DNA of 64,000 nt from an uncultured Prevotella sp. (GCA_900545525.1 UQZX01000005.1:58045-122044); one strand, 5' to 3'; counted from the stretch's first letter, positions 45,284 to 54,422 are shown. The notes: generated by a model not told the origin, from the sequence alone. A program made the numbers and translations.

Positions 45284-45796
45284 TTACCAGTTAGCCACCG
45301 TTGCGTTGAATATCTGGTCGGTGATGTCCTTTACCATTTGTGTCACAAGCTCTTCCTGTACGGAGTTAAGCGACTGTGTCGTCTCGTATGTCGATGTGGC
45401 TGTAAACTGCTTTTCAAAGTCCTCGTTGTGGTTGGCGTTGTTGGTAAAGCGCACGTTCACGGTCATCGAAAGCTCCGTCTGTGCCGAGTGTCCCTCTGCC
45501 GTGACAGCCTTGTTGCGTTGGTTGTAGTTCGTTATCTCTCCCTCAATTTTCATGTCGCCGTTGCGTTTCACCTGTATCAGGCGTGTGTGATTGGCAAACT
45601 GGTCTTTCAGCTGGTTGTTGAATATCGACGCCATGGGACCCCATACGTAGCTTGAGCGTATGGGAAAGTCGGCAATCTGTATCGTCTTGGTCTTGCTATA
45701 GTCTATGCTCGCGCCGTTGAACTTGTACGACACGCTGCATGAAGCAAGTATCAGCGCGGCTGCGCAGAATATTATGGTGAGTCTTTTTCCTGTCAT
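45284..45796 (-). CDS. lptE: LptE family outer membrane lipoprotein
   Basis: 170 aa. Lipobox in IFCAAALILASCSVSYKFNGASIDY (acylated Cys at about 20). IQIADFPIRSSYVWGPMASIFNNQLKDQF is the family signature. LptE plugs LptD and assembles lipopolysaccharide in the outer membrane. Second in the operon after the sigma-54 activator. Confidence 0.92.
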   Translation of the reverse strand: MTGKRLTIIFCAAALILASCSVSYKFNGASIDYSKTKTIQIADFPIRSSYVWGPMASIFNNQLKDQFANHTRLIQVKRNGDMKIEGEITNYNQRNKAVTAEGHSAQTELSMTVNVRFTNNANHNEDFEKQFTATSTYETTQSLNSVQEELVTQMVKDITDQIFNATVANW

Positions 45797-45861
45797 AGGT
45801 GGTTGTCTTTCCGGTTCTCCGGTCCTTATATATATATTAATAGGTGTCGGCGGTGCAGTCT

Positions 45862-47082
45862 TTATCTGTCCAGCCCATACTGCTTTATCCTGCGATATAG
45901 CGTGCGGTCCGATATTCCCAGCTCGGCGGCAGCCTTCTTCCTGTTTCCCCCGTTGCGTTCAAGAGCCTTTTCGAGCATTTGCCTGCCAAGGTCTTCAAGG
46001 TTCAGGCTTTCAGGTTCCGATATCTCCTCTGCCACGGCATCGAGCACGTTGGGCGCCTGTCTCTGTTCCGTCATCTCCTGCTGGCGGTTTATTATCGACG
46101 GCAGCGGCGGTTCACCAGCGGTGCCCCTTCCGCTTACGGTGCTTCCTATCTGCTTCCTCAGGTCGTTCATCTCGCGTCTCAGGTCGCTGACGTTTCCGCG
46201 CAGCTCGTATAATATCTTGTATAGCAGTTCGCGCTCGCTCTCATACGAGTGGCTGCCTCCGGTGTTGACGGTGGCAAGCTGTGTGCTCTCCACGTCCTGC
46301 GGAATAAACTGCCGGAGAGTGTCCGCGTCTATCTCCCGTTCGCTGCTAAGTATGGACATCTGCTCCGTTATGTTCTTCAGCTGGCGCACATTGCCGGGCC
46401 ATTTGTATTTAAGCATCACGGTCTTAGACTCTTCTGTCAGCGTGATTTTAGGCAACCTGTACTTCTCAGCCATCTGCATGGCGAACAGGCGGAACAACAG
46501 TATGATGTCGTTGCCCCTGTCGCGCAGCGGCGGTATCTGTATCGGAATGGTGTTGAGCCTGTAGTACAGGTCCTCGCGGAAGCGCCCTTCGCTGATAGCC
46601 TTCTGCATGTTTACGTTTGTCGCGGCAACTATGCGCACGTCGGTCTTCATTATCTTCTGTCCGCCCACGCGTATGTATTCGCCCGTTTCGAGCACCCTCA
46701 GCAGGCGCGCCTGCGTGGCAAGGGGCAGCTCGCCCACCTCGTCGAGAAATATAGTTCCCTTGTTTGCCACCCCGAAGTAGCCCTCACTCTCGCCTATGGC
46801 TCCCGTGAACGAACCTTTCTCGTGTCCGAACAGCTCGCTGTCTATGGTTCCTTCGGGTATGGAACCGCAGTTTATGGCAAAATATTTCTCGCGTCTGCGC
46901 GGCGAATTGTCATGAATTATCCGCGGCATATTTTCCTTTCCAACACCGCTTTCGCCCACGATGAGCACGGACAGGTCGGTGGGTGCCACCTGCAAGGCGA
47001 CATCCAGCGCGCGGTTCAGCCCGTCGTTGTTGCCCACGATGCCGTACCGCTGCTTTATTTTCTGCAGTTCGGATGTATTCAT
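45862..47082 (-). CDS. sigma-54-dependent transcriptional activator without receiver domain
   Basis: 406 aa from MNTSELQKIKQRYGI (47082). The frame stays open to 47235 but that part is REP-like repeat. AAA+ domain about 20-250: Walker A GESGVGKE, GSFTGA loop for sigma-54 contact, Walker B IFLDEVGELP, and the R-finger region. The C-terminus has a Fis helix-turn-helix (RKKAAAELGISDRTLYRRIKQYGL). No receiver or GAF domain, so input is likely from a partner or is absent. First gene of the lptE-TPR-secG operon, an arrangement shared by many Bacteroidetes. Confidence 0.94.
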   Translation of the reverse strand: MNTSELQKIKQRYGIVGNNDGLNRALDVALQVAPTDLSVLIVGESGVGKENMPRIIHDNSPRRREKYFAINCGSIPEGTIDSELFGHEKGSFTGAIGESEGYFGVANKGTIFLDEVGELPLATQARLLRVLETGEYIRVGGQKIMKTDVRIVAATNVNMQKAISEGRFREDLYYRLNTIPIQIPPLRDRGNDIILLFRLFAMQMAEKYRLPKITLTEESKTVMLKYKWPGNVRQLKNITEQMSILSSEREIDADTLRQFIPQDVESTQLATVNTGGSHSYESERELLYKILYELRGNVSDLRREMNDLRKQIGSTVSGRGTAGEPPLPSIINRQQEMTEQRQAPNVLDAVAEEISEPESLNLEDLGRQMLEKALERNGGNRKKAAAELGISDRTLYRRIKQYGLDR

Positions 47083-47166
47083 TTTATTCGTGACAAAATT
47101 ACACAAATAATTCGATATATATGCACTTTTGGCTCCTTTTCTTTCCGCATGCGGTCTTTGACATTC

Positions 47167-47243
47167 TAAAAGGTGCCCTTTCACAGCCTGAAAGGGCACC
47201 TTTCGGAACGCAAAAGGACGCCTTTTGGGAGCCAAAAGGTATC
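47167..47243. repeat. REP-like intergenic palindrome, copy 4 of 4
   Basis: Core arms AAAGGTGCCCTTTC (47169-47182) and GAAAGGGCACCTTT (47190-47203), almost the same core as copy 1. A second small stem, AAAAGGACGCCTTTTGG, follows. Located upstream of the sigma-54 activator. Confidence 0.85.
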
Positions 47244-47320
47244 ATCTTGATTACCAATAAGTTACAAAACATGTTTTTTTAGGTATCGGACGGGGACGGT
47301 TTCTTGCCCATAGTACCTGT

Positions 47321-47386
47321 AAAAAACGCGCCGGAGAACGGCGGCAAGGCATGAAAACAACATGCCTCCTGCCGTTCTCCGGCGCG
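47321..47386 (-). terminator. terminator of the GH28 gene
   Basis: Long GC-rich stem (47327-47353 with 47361-47386, ends CGCGCCGGAGAACGG) followed on the minus strand by six U (47321-47326). 23 bp after the stop codon. Confidence 0.9.
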
Positions 47387-47408
47387 CCGTATACCGGCTG
47401 TCCGTATG

Positions 47409-48995
47409 TCAGAGAGGGAACATCCCCGGCGTGCATGCGCGCTTCTCCGTTCCGTCGGTAATGAATATGTTGCCCGCCTTGCTGCCTTTTATGTTCATGT
47501 TGAGCCTGTTTTCAGGGACATAGAAGCGGACCCTGTCGAACGTGATGTTTCTTCCGTCGTCGATGTTCATCGTGTTGTCCGTTGCATGTATGTCCATGTT
47601 GCGCATCGTCAGCCCGTCGATGTCGTCCATTGACTTGAATATGCGGTTTGTCCTTACCGTGCCTTCTTCAATCAGGACGTTGCTGCACGGTATCTCGGGA
47701 ATGCCGTGCACGGATATCAGACGGTCGGCAGACTCCACGATGAAGTTGCGTATCGTTATGTTCTTCACCACCGGTGTAAGCTCCGTTATGTCTAATGGCG
47801 GGTTGCGGCGTGCCAGTTCTCCCACGTACATAGGCGTGCCGAGGAGGTCCCATGTGAATGCCTCGCGCACGTCTACAAGCCTCACGTTCTCATAAAGGAC
47901 ATCCGATATGCCGCCTCCGCGGTTGCGCCTCGTCTTGAAGCGGAAGCCCACGCGCGTGCCGTAGAACACGCAGCTGTGCAGGTAGACGTTCTTTATCATG
48001 CCGGCGGTCTCGCTTCCGCAGGTTATGCCTCCGTGCCCGTCTTTAGACAGGCAGTAGCGTATCAGCACGTTTTCCGTAGGACGGTTGACGCGCAGACCGT
48101 CCTCGCAGCGTCCTGCTTTCAGCGTGAAGCAGTCGTCACCGCAGTTCAGCGTGCAGTATTCTATCAGCACGTTGCGGCACGACGATATGTCTATGCCGTC
48201 GCCGCTCGGCACCTTTGTGGAGTTTACCGTTATGCCGCGTATTATCACGTTGTCGCAGTATATGGGGTTGACGTTCCACAACACGCTCTTCTCAAACGTC
48301 ACTCCCTCTACCAGGACGTTCTTGCAGTTTATCGGGGCGAACGACTTCGGGCGGTAGAACGTGCGTCCCCCGAGTCCGTCGCACAGCCTTTCGGCAACGG
48401 GAGTGTCAGCGGATATGTCCTTCTCAATCACGCTGTTGCCGTTGCGCAGGCGGCGCATGGCGGCGTCCATGGGCGGACCTGTTATCACGCCCTCACCCGT
48501 AAGGGCTATGTTCCTTGCGCCGTTGGCATAGATAAAGGCACCCGCGCCCATCACCTCCACACCTTCGTGGCGCGTAAAGACGGCGGGCTGATAGTCGTCT
48601 ATGGACCCCGAAAACTCGAGCACGGCATCTTTCTCCACGTGCAGCCTCACATTGCTCTTCAGCGTGATGCGCCCCGAGCGCCACGTGCCGCGCGGTATTA
48701 CGACGGTGCCTCCGCCCTTTTTCGACAGTCCGCTTATCTTCTCGTTTATGGCGGGGGGTATCAGTCCGCCTGCCGAGATGTCCTCCTGCGATATCACGAC
48801 CTTGCGGTCTTTAAACACCGGAGCCTTCAGCCCCTTCATCTTGAATGGCGCTTCTGTAACCGCACCTATATCTGCCGGCATGGCTCCGGCTCCCACTTTG
48901 TCCTTTGTTATTATGCCGTCCGCACTGAAGGCGTGCATCTGCGCAGCTGCCAGAAGTGCGGCTGCAATGTGAAAGAGTCTGATGTGTCTTATCAT
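47409..48995 (-). CDS. glycoside hydrolase family 28 (polygalacturonase-like)
   Basis: 528 aa. Signal peptide MIRHIRLFHIAAALLAAAQMHAFS. Right-handed beta-helix with the GH28 catalytic blocks: VPSGDGIDISSCRNV, NCGDDCFTLKAG, GHGGITCGSE and RFKTRRNRGG. Cleaves galacturonan-type pectin or related uronides, in the periplasm or at the cell surface. Monocistronic with its own terminator; no pectate lyase or other pectin genes adjoin, and a SusCD pair lies 4 kb away on the same strand. Confidence 0.94.
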   Translation of the reverse strand: MIRHIRLFHIAAALLAAAQMHAFSADGIITKDKVGAGAMPADIGAVTEAPFKMKGLKAPVFKDRKVVISQEDISAGGLIPPAINEKISGLSKKGGGTVVIPRGTWRSGRITLKSNVRLHVEKDAVLEFSGSIDDYQPAVFTRHEGVEVMGAGAFIYANGARNIALTGEGVITGPPMDAAMRRLRNGNSVIEKDISADTPVAERLCDGLGGRTFYRPKSFAPINCKNVLVEGVTFEKSVLWNVNPIYCDNVIIRGITVNSTKVPSGDGIDISSCRNVLIEYCTLNCGDDCFTLKAGRCEDGLRVNRPTENVLIRYCLSKDGHGGITCGSETAGMIKNVYLHSCVFYGTRVGFRFKTRRNRGGGISDVLYENVRLVDVREAFTWDLLGTPMYVGELARRNPPLDITELTPVVKNITIRNFIVESADRLISVHGIPEIPCSNVLIEEGTVRTNRIFKSMDDIDGLTMRNMDIHATDNTMNIDDGRNITFDRVRFYVPENRLNMNIKGSKAGNIFITDGTEKRACTPGMFPL

Positions 48996-49125
48996 AAAAA
49001 AATGTTTTTATATTGATGACGCACCTGCGGTTTGTTTGTAACTAATTACGTTTCATGCATCATCCTGCCTTTCTTATACTTCTCAAAAAATAGTGCCTTA
49101 TCCGTGTAAAACTAAATAAAAGTAG

Positions 49126-49199
49126 TATCTTTGCATAAGATAGGCTTCGCCTCAGCAATCCCAAGCAAGCTTGATTGCATTCGGCTTGCACTATCTTTG
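49126..49199 (+). repeat. 66-bp promoter-bearing unit upstream of the polyprenyl synthetase
   Basis: Two TATCTTTGCAT boxes at 49126 and 49192 are exactly 66 bp apart and bracket one repeat unit. That unit aligns without gaps to the 66-bp tandem repeat at 63735-64000 (minus strand), 53 of 66 positions equal. Each box fits TAnnTTTG; the second lies 33 bp before the start codon. Two hairpins are present: TATCTT-TGCAT-AAGATA, and CAAGC-AA-GCTTG extended by GCAAT/ATTGC. Confidence 0.85.
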
Positions 49200-49232
49200 C
49201 ATTATATAACAAACTAAGGTATTTTTAACAAT

Positions 49233-50207
49233 ATGTTTACCGCAAACGAATTACTTGCCAAAATAAACGGCTATATTGACGGAATGCCATATACGCGCAA
49301 GCCGCAGAGCCTTTATGCCCCAGTGAAGTATGTGCTTTCCCTTGGTGGAAAGAGAATACGACCGACGCTGATGCTTCTTGCATATAATATGTACAGGGAC
49401 AATCCGGAGGCGATACTGCCCGTGGCGTGCGGACTGGAGACGTATCATAACTACACGCTTCTGCACGACGACCTGATGGACAATGCCTCCGTGAGACGCG
49501 GGCACACGACCGTCCACAAGAAGTGGAACGCCAATACGGCGATACTGTCGGGCGACTCCATGCTCGTAATGGCATACCGGTATATCGCCGAATGCGATGC
49601 CGGGAAGCTGAAACAGGTACTCGACCTCTTCACCGTAACGGCGCTTGAGATTGGCGAGGGACAGCAGTATGACATGGACTTTGAGACACGCAGCGATGTC
49701 AGCGAAGACGAGTATATCGAGATGATACGCCTGAAGACGAGCGTGCTGCTGGCATGTGCGCTGAAAATCGGTGCCATTCTCGGCGGTGCCCCTGATGCCG
49801 ATGCCGACAATCTGTACAGGTTTGGCGAGATGATAGGTCTTGCCTTCCAGCTGCAGGACGACTATCTTGACGTCTACGGCGACCCCAAGGTGTTTGGAAA
49901 GGCTATCGGAGGAGACATCCTTTGCAACAAGAAGACCTTCATGCTGATAAATGCTTTCGGACGTGCAGACAATGAAACGCGTGCCGAACTGGAACGGTGG
50001 ATAAACGGCAGCGGGCACAATCCGCAGGAGAAGATTGCCGCCGTGACCGCCATATACAACCGTCTGGGCATAGACCGCCTTGCCGAGGCGAAGATAAGGG
50101 AGTGCTTCAATGCCGGACGCGACTATCTGTCGAAGCTCGGAGTGCCTGAAGAGCGGCTGCGCGAGCTTGTGGCTTATACCGACAACATGATGAAACGCAA
50201 GTACTGA
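49233..50207 (+). CDS. polyprenyl (farnesyl/geranylgeranyl-type) diphosphate synthase
   Basis: 324 aa all-helical trans-prenyltransferase. First Asp-rich motif LLHDDLMDNA with preceding GGKRIRPTLMLLA; second motif LQDDYLDVYGD. Condenses isopentenyl diphosphate with allylic diphosphates; chain length cannot be read with confidence. Substrate would come via the MEP pathway, whose last enzyme IspH is at 55 kb. Read from the proximal of two 66-bp-spaced promoter boxes; TatD follows after 1 bp. Confidence 0.93.
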   Translation: MFTANELLAKINGYIDGMPYTRKPQSLYAPVKYVLSLGGKRIRPTLMLLAYNMYRDNPEAILPVACGLETYHNYTLLHDDLMDNASVRRGHTTVHKKWNANTAILSGDSMLVMAYRYIAECDAGKLKQVLDLFTVTALEIGEGQQYDMDFETRSDVSEDEYIEMIRLKTSVLLACALKIGAILGGAPDADADNLYRFGEMIGLAFQLQDDYLDVYGDPKVFGKAIGGDILCNKKTFMLINAFGRADNETRAELERWINGSGHNPQEKIAAVTAIYNRLGIDRLAEAKIRECFNAGRDYLSKLGVPEERLRELVAYTDNMMKRKY

Positions 50208-50208
50208 C

Positions 50209-51012
50209 ATGACGTTTACAGACACGCATATACATCTTGACGGCACGGAGTTCGACGCCGACCGCGATGAGGTTGTTGCCCGTGCACGCGAAGCAGGAGT
50301 GGGCAGGGTGTTCGTTCCTGCCATAAATCTTGCCTCGGTTGATACCGTTCTCGCCACGTGCCGCCGCTATCCGGGCTATGCTTATCCCATGATAGGGCTT
50401 CATCCGGAGGAGGTAAGGGAAGGCTGGCAGGGCGTGCTTGCGGAAATGAAGGGGATGCTCGACCGTTCGGTGAAGCAGTCCGGTACATCCGCAAACGACT
50501 GTCGTTTCATTGCCGTAGGCGAGGTGGGGATAGACTATTACTGGAGCCGCGAATATGAAAAAGAGCAGCTTGAGGTGTTTGAGGAGCAGGTGAGGTGGTC
50601 CGTGGAGTATGGTCTGCCGCTGATGATACACTGCCGTAAGGGGCAGAACGAAATGGTAAGGATACTGCGGCGGTATGAAAAGGAGCTGCCGGGCGGCGTG
50701 TTCCATTGTTTTACAGGCAATGAGAAAGAGGCTGCCGAACTGCTTTCCTTCGACAAATTCGTGCTTGGAGTGGGCGGTGTTCTTACGTTCAAGAAGTCGC
50801 ATCTGCCCGAAGTTCTCCCCTCGATACCCGTAAACCGCATTGTCCTTGAGACCGATGCACCGTACATGGCACCTGTTCCCATGCGTGGAAAGCGCAACGA
50901 GAGCGCATACATGAGGTATGTCCTTGAGCGCATGGCGGAGTGTTACGGCATGTCGTGCGACGAACTTGCGGACATCACGGAGGCAACAGTAGACAGGGTC
51001 TTCTTCAGGTAA
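50209..51012 (+). CDS. TatD family metal-dependent hydrolase
   Basis: 267 aa TIM-barrel. Metal ligands in FTDTHIHLD, VGEVGIDYYW, MIHCRKG, FHCFTGN and LETDAPYMAP. TatD-type enzymes have 3'-5' DNase activity in vitro. Directly coupled to the prenyl synthetase (1 bp gap). Confidence 0.93.
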   Translation: MTFTDTHIHLDGTEFDADRDEVVARAREAGVGRVFVPAINLASVDTVLATCRRYPGYAYPMIGLHPEEVREGWQGVLAEMKGMLDRSVKQSGTSANDCRFIAVGEVGIDYYWSREYEKEQLEVFEEQVRWSVEYGLPLMIHCRKGQNEMVRILRRYEKELPGGVFHCFTGNEKEAAELLSFDKFVLGVGGVLTFKKSHLPEVLPSIPVNRIVLETDAPYMAPVPMRGKRNESAYMRYVLERMAECYGMSCDELADITEATVDRVFFR

Positions 51013-51053
51013 TGAATGAATAATTTGCGCCGCTGTCCGGAGTGAAAACTTGT

Positions 51054-51080
51054 AATCCGCATGCTGTCTGCATGCGGATT
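51054..51080. terminator. terminator between tatD and cmk
   Basis: Perfect 11-base arms AATCCGCATGC and GCATGCGGATT around a 5-base loop, followed by TTTATTAT. Serves the convergent genes tatD (+) and cmk (-). Confidence 0.85.
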
Positions 51081-51112
51081 TTATTATAATCAACGTGTTT
51101 CCGTTTCTTATA

Positions 51113-51802
51113 TCACCGTGTTCTTTCCCTGAACAAGTCCATAAGCCATGCCTTCTGCTCGGCTATTGTCATGTTGCTGTTGTCCAGTTCAACGGCATCT
51201 TCTGCCTTTCGCAACGGCGAAACCTCACGGTGGGAGTCTATATAGTCGCGCTGCTCCACGTTCTTCAGTATATCATCGAAGTCGGCAGGCATGCCCTTTG
51301 CCTGCAGCTCGTCAAAGCGCCGCTGGGCACGGACACGCGCCGAAGCCGTGACAAAAACCTTCAGTTCGGCATCGGGAAACACGTCCGTGCCTATGTCCCT
51401 GCCGTCCATGACGATGCCCTTCTCCTCTCCCATTCTGCGCTGCTGCGCCACAAGAGCCTTCCTTACAAAGGGAAGCGCGGCAACGGGACTGACGTGTGAC
51501 GACACCTCAAGCGAACGGATTTCCTTCTCTACAAGCTCACCGTTAAGATAGGTGTCGGGACATCCCGTTATCCCGTTAAGCCGGAAAGAAATCAATATGC
51601 CGCCCATTGCCGCCTCAAGGGCTGCCGTGTCGATGCTGCCGTCGGCACCGAACATGCCGCCGCGCATGGCAAAAAGGGTTACGGCACGGTACATGGCGCC
51701 CGTGTCTACATATATATAACCTATCTCGCGCGCAAGGTCCTTAGCCATGGTAGACTTGCCGCAGGACGAAAAACCGTCGATTGCTATGGTGATTTTCTTC
51801 AT
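51113..51802 (-). CDS. cmk: cytidylate kinase
   Basis: 229 aa from MKKITIAIDGFSSCGKST (51802); an upstream in-frame Met at 51826 would overlap porQ and is not used. P-loop GFSSCGKST, YVDTGAMYRAVT, and VMDGRDIGTDVFPDAELKVFVTAS are family blocks. Phosphorylates CMP and dCMP. 4 bp after porQ; the porQ-cmk pair also occurs in Porphyromonas gingivalis. Confidence 0.95.
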   Translation of the reverse strand: MKKITIAIDGFSSCGKSTMAKDLAREIGYIYVDTGAMYRAVTLFAMRGGMFGADGSIDTAALEAAMGGILISFRLNGITGCPDTYLNGELVEKEIRSLEVSSHVSPVAALPFVRKALVAQQRRMGEEKGIVMDGRDIGTDVFPDAELKVFVTASARVRAQRRFDELQAKGMPADFDDILKNVEQRDYIDSHREVSPLRKAEDAVELDNSNMTIAEQKAWLMDLFRERTR

Positions 51803-51806
51803 CTTT

Positions 51807-52754
51807 TTATAAACAATAAGAAACATTTATGGTCAGTGAACTGGAAGAAACATGGTACTTCCCGTATGAAAGGTTGAGCTTGAAACGCTCCAGCATAAGT
51901 CCGGCACCGAACGAAAGCCCGGCACCGTGGCTGCTTTCCTCATCCCCGCTGATAATCTTCATCTCCTCGACACGGCGGAAATTGTATCCTCCGGCAATGT
52001 ATATCTGCGGCGAAAGGATGATGTCCACGCCGGCAGCAAGGTGGTTTATGAACTTATAATCCCAGTGGGTGAGGTCTACAAGCGTTGCCGACAGGCGGAA
52101 AGGAAGGTTGAGAAGCGTCTTGCTCGCACCCAGCTGCACGTCCATGGGCATCTTTCCGTATTCTTCGTCGTATGCCTTCAGCTCTCCTCCGAGGTTCTTT
52201 GCCACAAGCGACAGAGACCATTCGCGGTCGGGGTCATAGTAGTTCAGTCCCAGGTCCACCCCCATTGCAATAGAGTTATAGTCGCCTATGTAAGACGTGA
52301 CGAACTTTGCCGAGATGCCGCCGGCAAGCCTTTCGGTGAGCGAATAGCTGAAAACGCCTCCAAGCATGATGTCCTTTGCCGAGAACTCACCGTTCTGAAC
52401 GTTGTTCTCGTCCACCTGCTTCATCTTCCCATAGTCCATGTATTGGGCAATGACCGCCACCGACGCACGCTCTTTTATAATCCTGTTGAACGACGCGCTT
52501 GCCGTCCTCGCCCCCTCCATATACGTCATGAAGTTGAGGTTAAGGCTCCTGTCGCTCACAGACGAGAGCAGCGACGGGTTGTGAAACATCAGCGACGGGT
52601 CGTCTTCTATTATGGTGATATTGTCTCCGCCCAGTGCCGCGGCATGCGCACTCACGGGCAGCCGCAGGAAGTTATATTCCGTCTGGCTTTCCTGAGCGGA
52701 TGCTTTTATTGCGCAAGAAAATATCATCGAGAGTAGAAAAACGGCTTTTTTCAT
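51807..52754 (-). CDS. porQ: type IX secretion system protein PorQ
   Basis: 315 aa. Signal peptide MKKAVFLLSMIFSCAIKASAQ, then a PorP/PorV-like outer membrane beta-barrel beginning EYNFLRLPVSAHAAALGG and ending LNLSYGKYHVSSSSLTINVSYCL. PorQ helps PorZ and the A-LPS attachment step of T9SS in P. gingivalis. Its presence implies that this organism has a T9SS, whose core genes are outside the window. Directly upstream of cmk. Confidence 0.9.
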   Translation of the reverse strand: MKKAVFLLSMIFSCAIKASAQESQTEYNFLRLPVSAHAAALGGDNITIIEDDPSLMFHNPSLLSSVSDRSLNLNFMTYMEGARTASASFNRIIKERASVAVIAQYMDYGKMKQVDENNVQNGEFSAKDIMLGGVFSYSLTERLAGGISAKFVTSYIGDYNSIAMGVDLGLNYYDPDREWSLSLVAKNLGGELKAYDEEYGKMPMDVQLGASKTLLNLPFRLSATLVDLTHWDYKFINHLAAGVDIILSPQIYIAGGYNFRRVEEMKIISGDEESSHGAGLSFGAGLMLERFKLNLSYGKYHVSSSSLTINVSYCL

Positions 52755-52807
52755 CTTTATTATATATAATTTTACGGCAAAGGTACACCTTTTTAAAATA
52801 TCTGCAC

Positions 52808-52815
52808 TAATTTTG
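52808..52815 (+). promoter_or_regulatory. -7 box upstream of the TonB family gene
   Basis: TAATTTTG, about 100 bp before the start codon at 52917, divergent from porQ. Moderate support. Confidence 0.4.
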
Positions 52816-52916
52816 CAAGGTGAATTTTACGCCGCATCGGGTTATCTCCAATAATAACGCAAAAAACGGCAGATTAGTGTATAGCCCCTCAACACACAGG
52901 CACGGCAGGTCAGAGC

Positions 52917-53636
52917 ATGGAAGAAAAGAAGTCATACAAGGCAGATTTGGAGAACAAAAGGACAACGATGTTCCTTTTGGGATTTATCTTTGTGATGTCG
53001 GTTTTCATCGCCGTGCTTGAACACAGGTCGTATTCCGGCGGCACCGACATTCCCGAAGACTTCACCGAGGGCATTGCACAGGACCTCGTACTGGCTGCGG
53101 ACAACAGCCGGAAGGACATGGCTGCCGTCGCTGCGCCCGTAAAAGAACAGAAAAAGACGGAAAAGATAAACATTGTGGAAGATGCCGCAGACAAGGAGAT
53201 AGCCGCACCCGAAAACAGCGAAAGCAGGCATTCTGACGGCACGGCACCCGAAGAAAGCGGCACAAAGAGCGACCGGCAGGAAACCGTGACGCCGGCACAG
53301 ACCGCCGCAGCGGGCGACAACGTGCTCAGTTTCCGCGTCGTTGAGCAGCTGCCGGAATACCCCGGAGGAATGTCTGCATTCATGAAGTGGCTGACAAACA
53401 ACCTGAAGTATCCTTACATTGCACAGAAAAACAAGAAGCAGGGCAAGGTCATCGTGGCATTCATCATCAACAAAGACGGCTCCATATCGGACATAAAACT
53501 GGTCAAAGGCGTTGACGCAAGCCTTGACCGTGAGGCTCTCCGCGTAATAAACATGATGCCGAAATGGAAGCCGGGAAAGGACAATGGCAAGCCGTGCCGC
53601 ACATATTTCTGCATCCCCGTAGTGTTCAATCTTTAG
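52917..53636 (+). CDS. TonB family protein (energy transducer)
   Basis: 239 aa. Short cytoplasmic N-terminus, one membrane helix (MFLLGFIFVMSVFIAVLE), a long Ala/Glu/Lys-rich periplasmic linker (about 60-140), and a C-terminal TonB domain with VEQLPEYPGGMSAF, GKVIVAFIINKDGSISDIKLVKG and a final PVVFNL. It links ExbB/ExbD to outer membrane receptors. The exb operon is 35 kb away. The linker has no Pro-Lys/Pro-Glu array, unlike E. coli TonB. Confidence 0.9.
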   Translation: MEEKKSYKADLENKRTTMFLLGFIFVMSVFIAVLEHRSYSGGTDIPEDFTEGIAQDLVLAADNSRKDMAAVAAPVKEQKKTEKINIVEDAADKEIAAPENSESRHSDGTAPEESGTKSDRQETVTPAQTAAAGDNVLSFRVVEQLPEYPGGMSAFMKWLTNNLKYPYIAQKNKKQGKVIVAFIINKDGSISDIKLVKGVDASLDREALRVINMMPKWKPGKDNGKPCRTYFCIPVVFNL

Positions 53637-53880
53637 CAATATGCCTTTTTACGCACCGCCAGCAACATTTTCCGGCGCAGCTGCACACAATGTAACCATT
53701 TTCGCCTATTTGCTTTCTTTATGACTTTCCGCAACCTCTGAATATGCCCTGCTTTTGAAAATAGAAGTCCAAAGGGCGCAAAAACGGCATAAAAACGTGT
53801 GCAGCGGCAACACGGTATATATCAGCACGTTATGCAATCTGCCTCCCTATTGTGCAACAAGCACATGCCTTTTCATACGC

Positions 53881-54009
53881 AAATATGCCGTTTTTCAATG
53901 GAAAATATGCCGTTTTCGGGGCTAAACCCACTGGTTTTTGGTTGCAATATGCGGCATTTCGCGGTGTAATATGCCGTGTTTTGCACTCCGAAATGCCGCA
54001 TATTGCAAC
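53881..54009. repeat. cluster of AATATGCCG-type palindromes
   Basis: Five modules related to AATATGCCG occur within 130 bp in both orientations. The strongest pair forms perfect 21-base arms (53941-53961 and 53989-54009, core TTGCAATATGCGGCATTTCG) with a 27-base loop. No protein-coding or RNA gene is recognised. Confidence 0.8.
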
Positions 54010-54240
54010 TTTTCCGGTGCTTTTTCGGAGGTCTTCCTCCAAACTCCGGTCTTTTTAACATCTCTTTCAGCAAAAACGACAGACGTTTTTCTGTTTACAC
54101 ATTGACATGTCCCACATGTATAAACGGTGCATTTTGTCATGTCTGCATATCGTTAAACGTCATGATTTCAACGGATTTATCTTATCTGTTATATTACAAA
54201 CCACCCATATAGGATGCGTCAATATATAAAATTATCTGCC

Positions 54241-54422
54241 GTAGGGACATATTCTTGTATTTGTCCGCACGCCTCACAGAAGCATTTTAGAATTGGGATT
54301 TAAATAATCTAAAACAAATGTATTGTTGCCTCTTGTCTTTCCATCCGTATGGAATACAAATTCTCGTACTTTAAAGAACGCCTCCACGAGGCGTGCGGAC
54401 AGATACAAGAATGTGTCCCTAC
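54241..54422. mobile_element. MITE-like element with 35-bp inverted termini
   Basis: Terminal arms 54241-54275 and 54388-54422 match at 33 of 35 positions (both begin GTAGGGACA read inward and contain GTCCGCACGCCTC). The 112-bp centre has no gene. No clear target duplication is visible. The shape fits a non-autonomous element or a large hairpin. Confidence 0.6.

Larger units (their letters stand above)
47083..47408. other. 326-bp intergenic region upstream of the sigma-54 activator
   Basis: Contains the leader of the activator gene, REP-like copy 4 (47167-47243) and the terminator of the GH28 gene (47321-47386). No gene is seen. Confidence 0.7.

Noticed and set aside
47083..47235. Upstream extension of the sigma-54 activator gene
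   Set aside because: 51 codons derived from REP-like copy 4 and leader DNA; the family-like start is MNTSELQ at 47082.
38354..48995. One polysaccharide utilisation locus including SusCD and GH28
   Set aside because: secG, a TPR gene, lptE and a sigma-54 activator with their own terminator separate them, and GH28 has its own terminator; a functional link is possible but not supported by layout.
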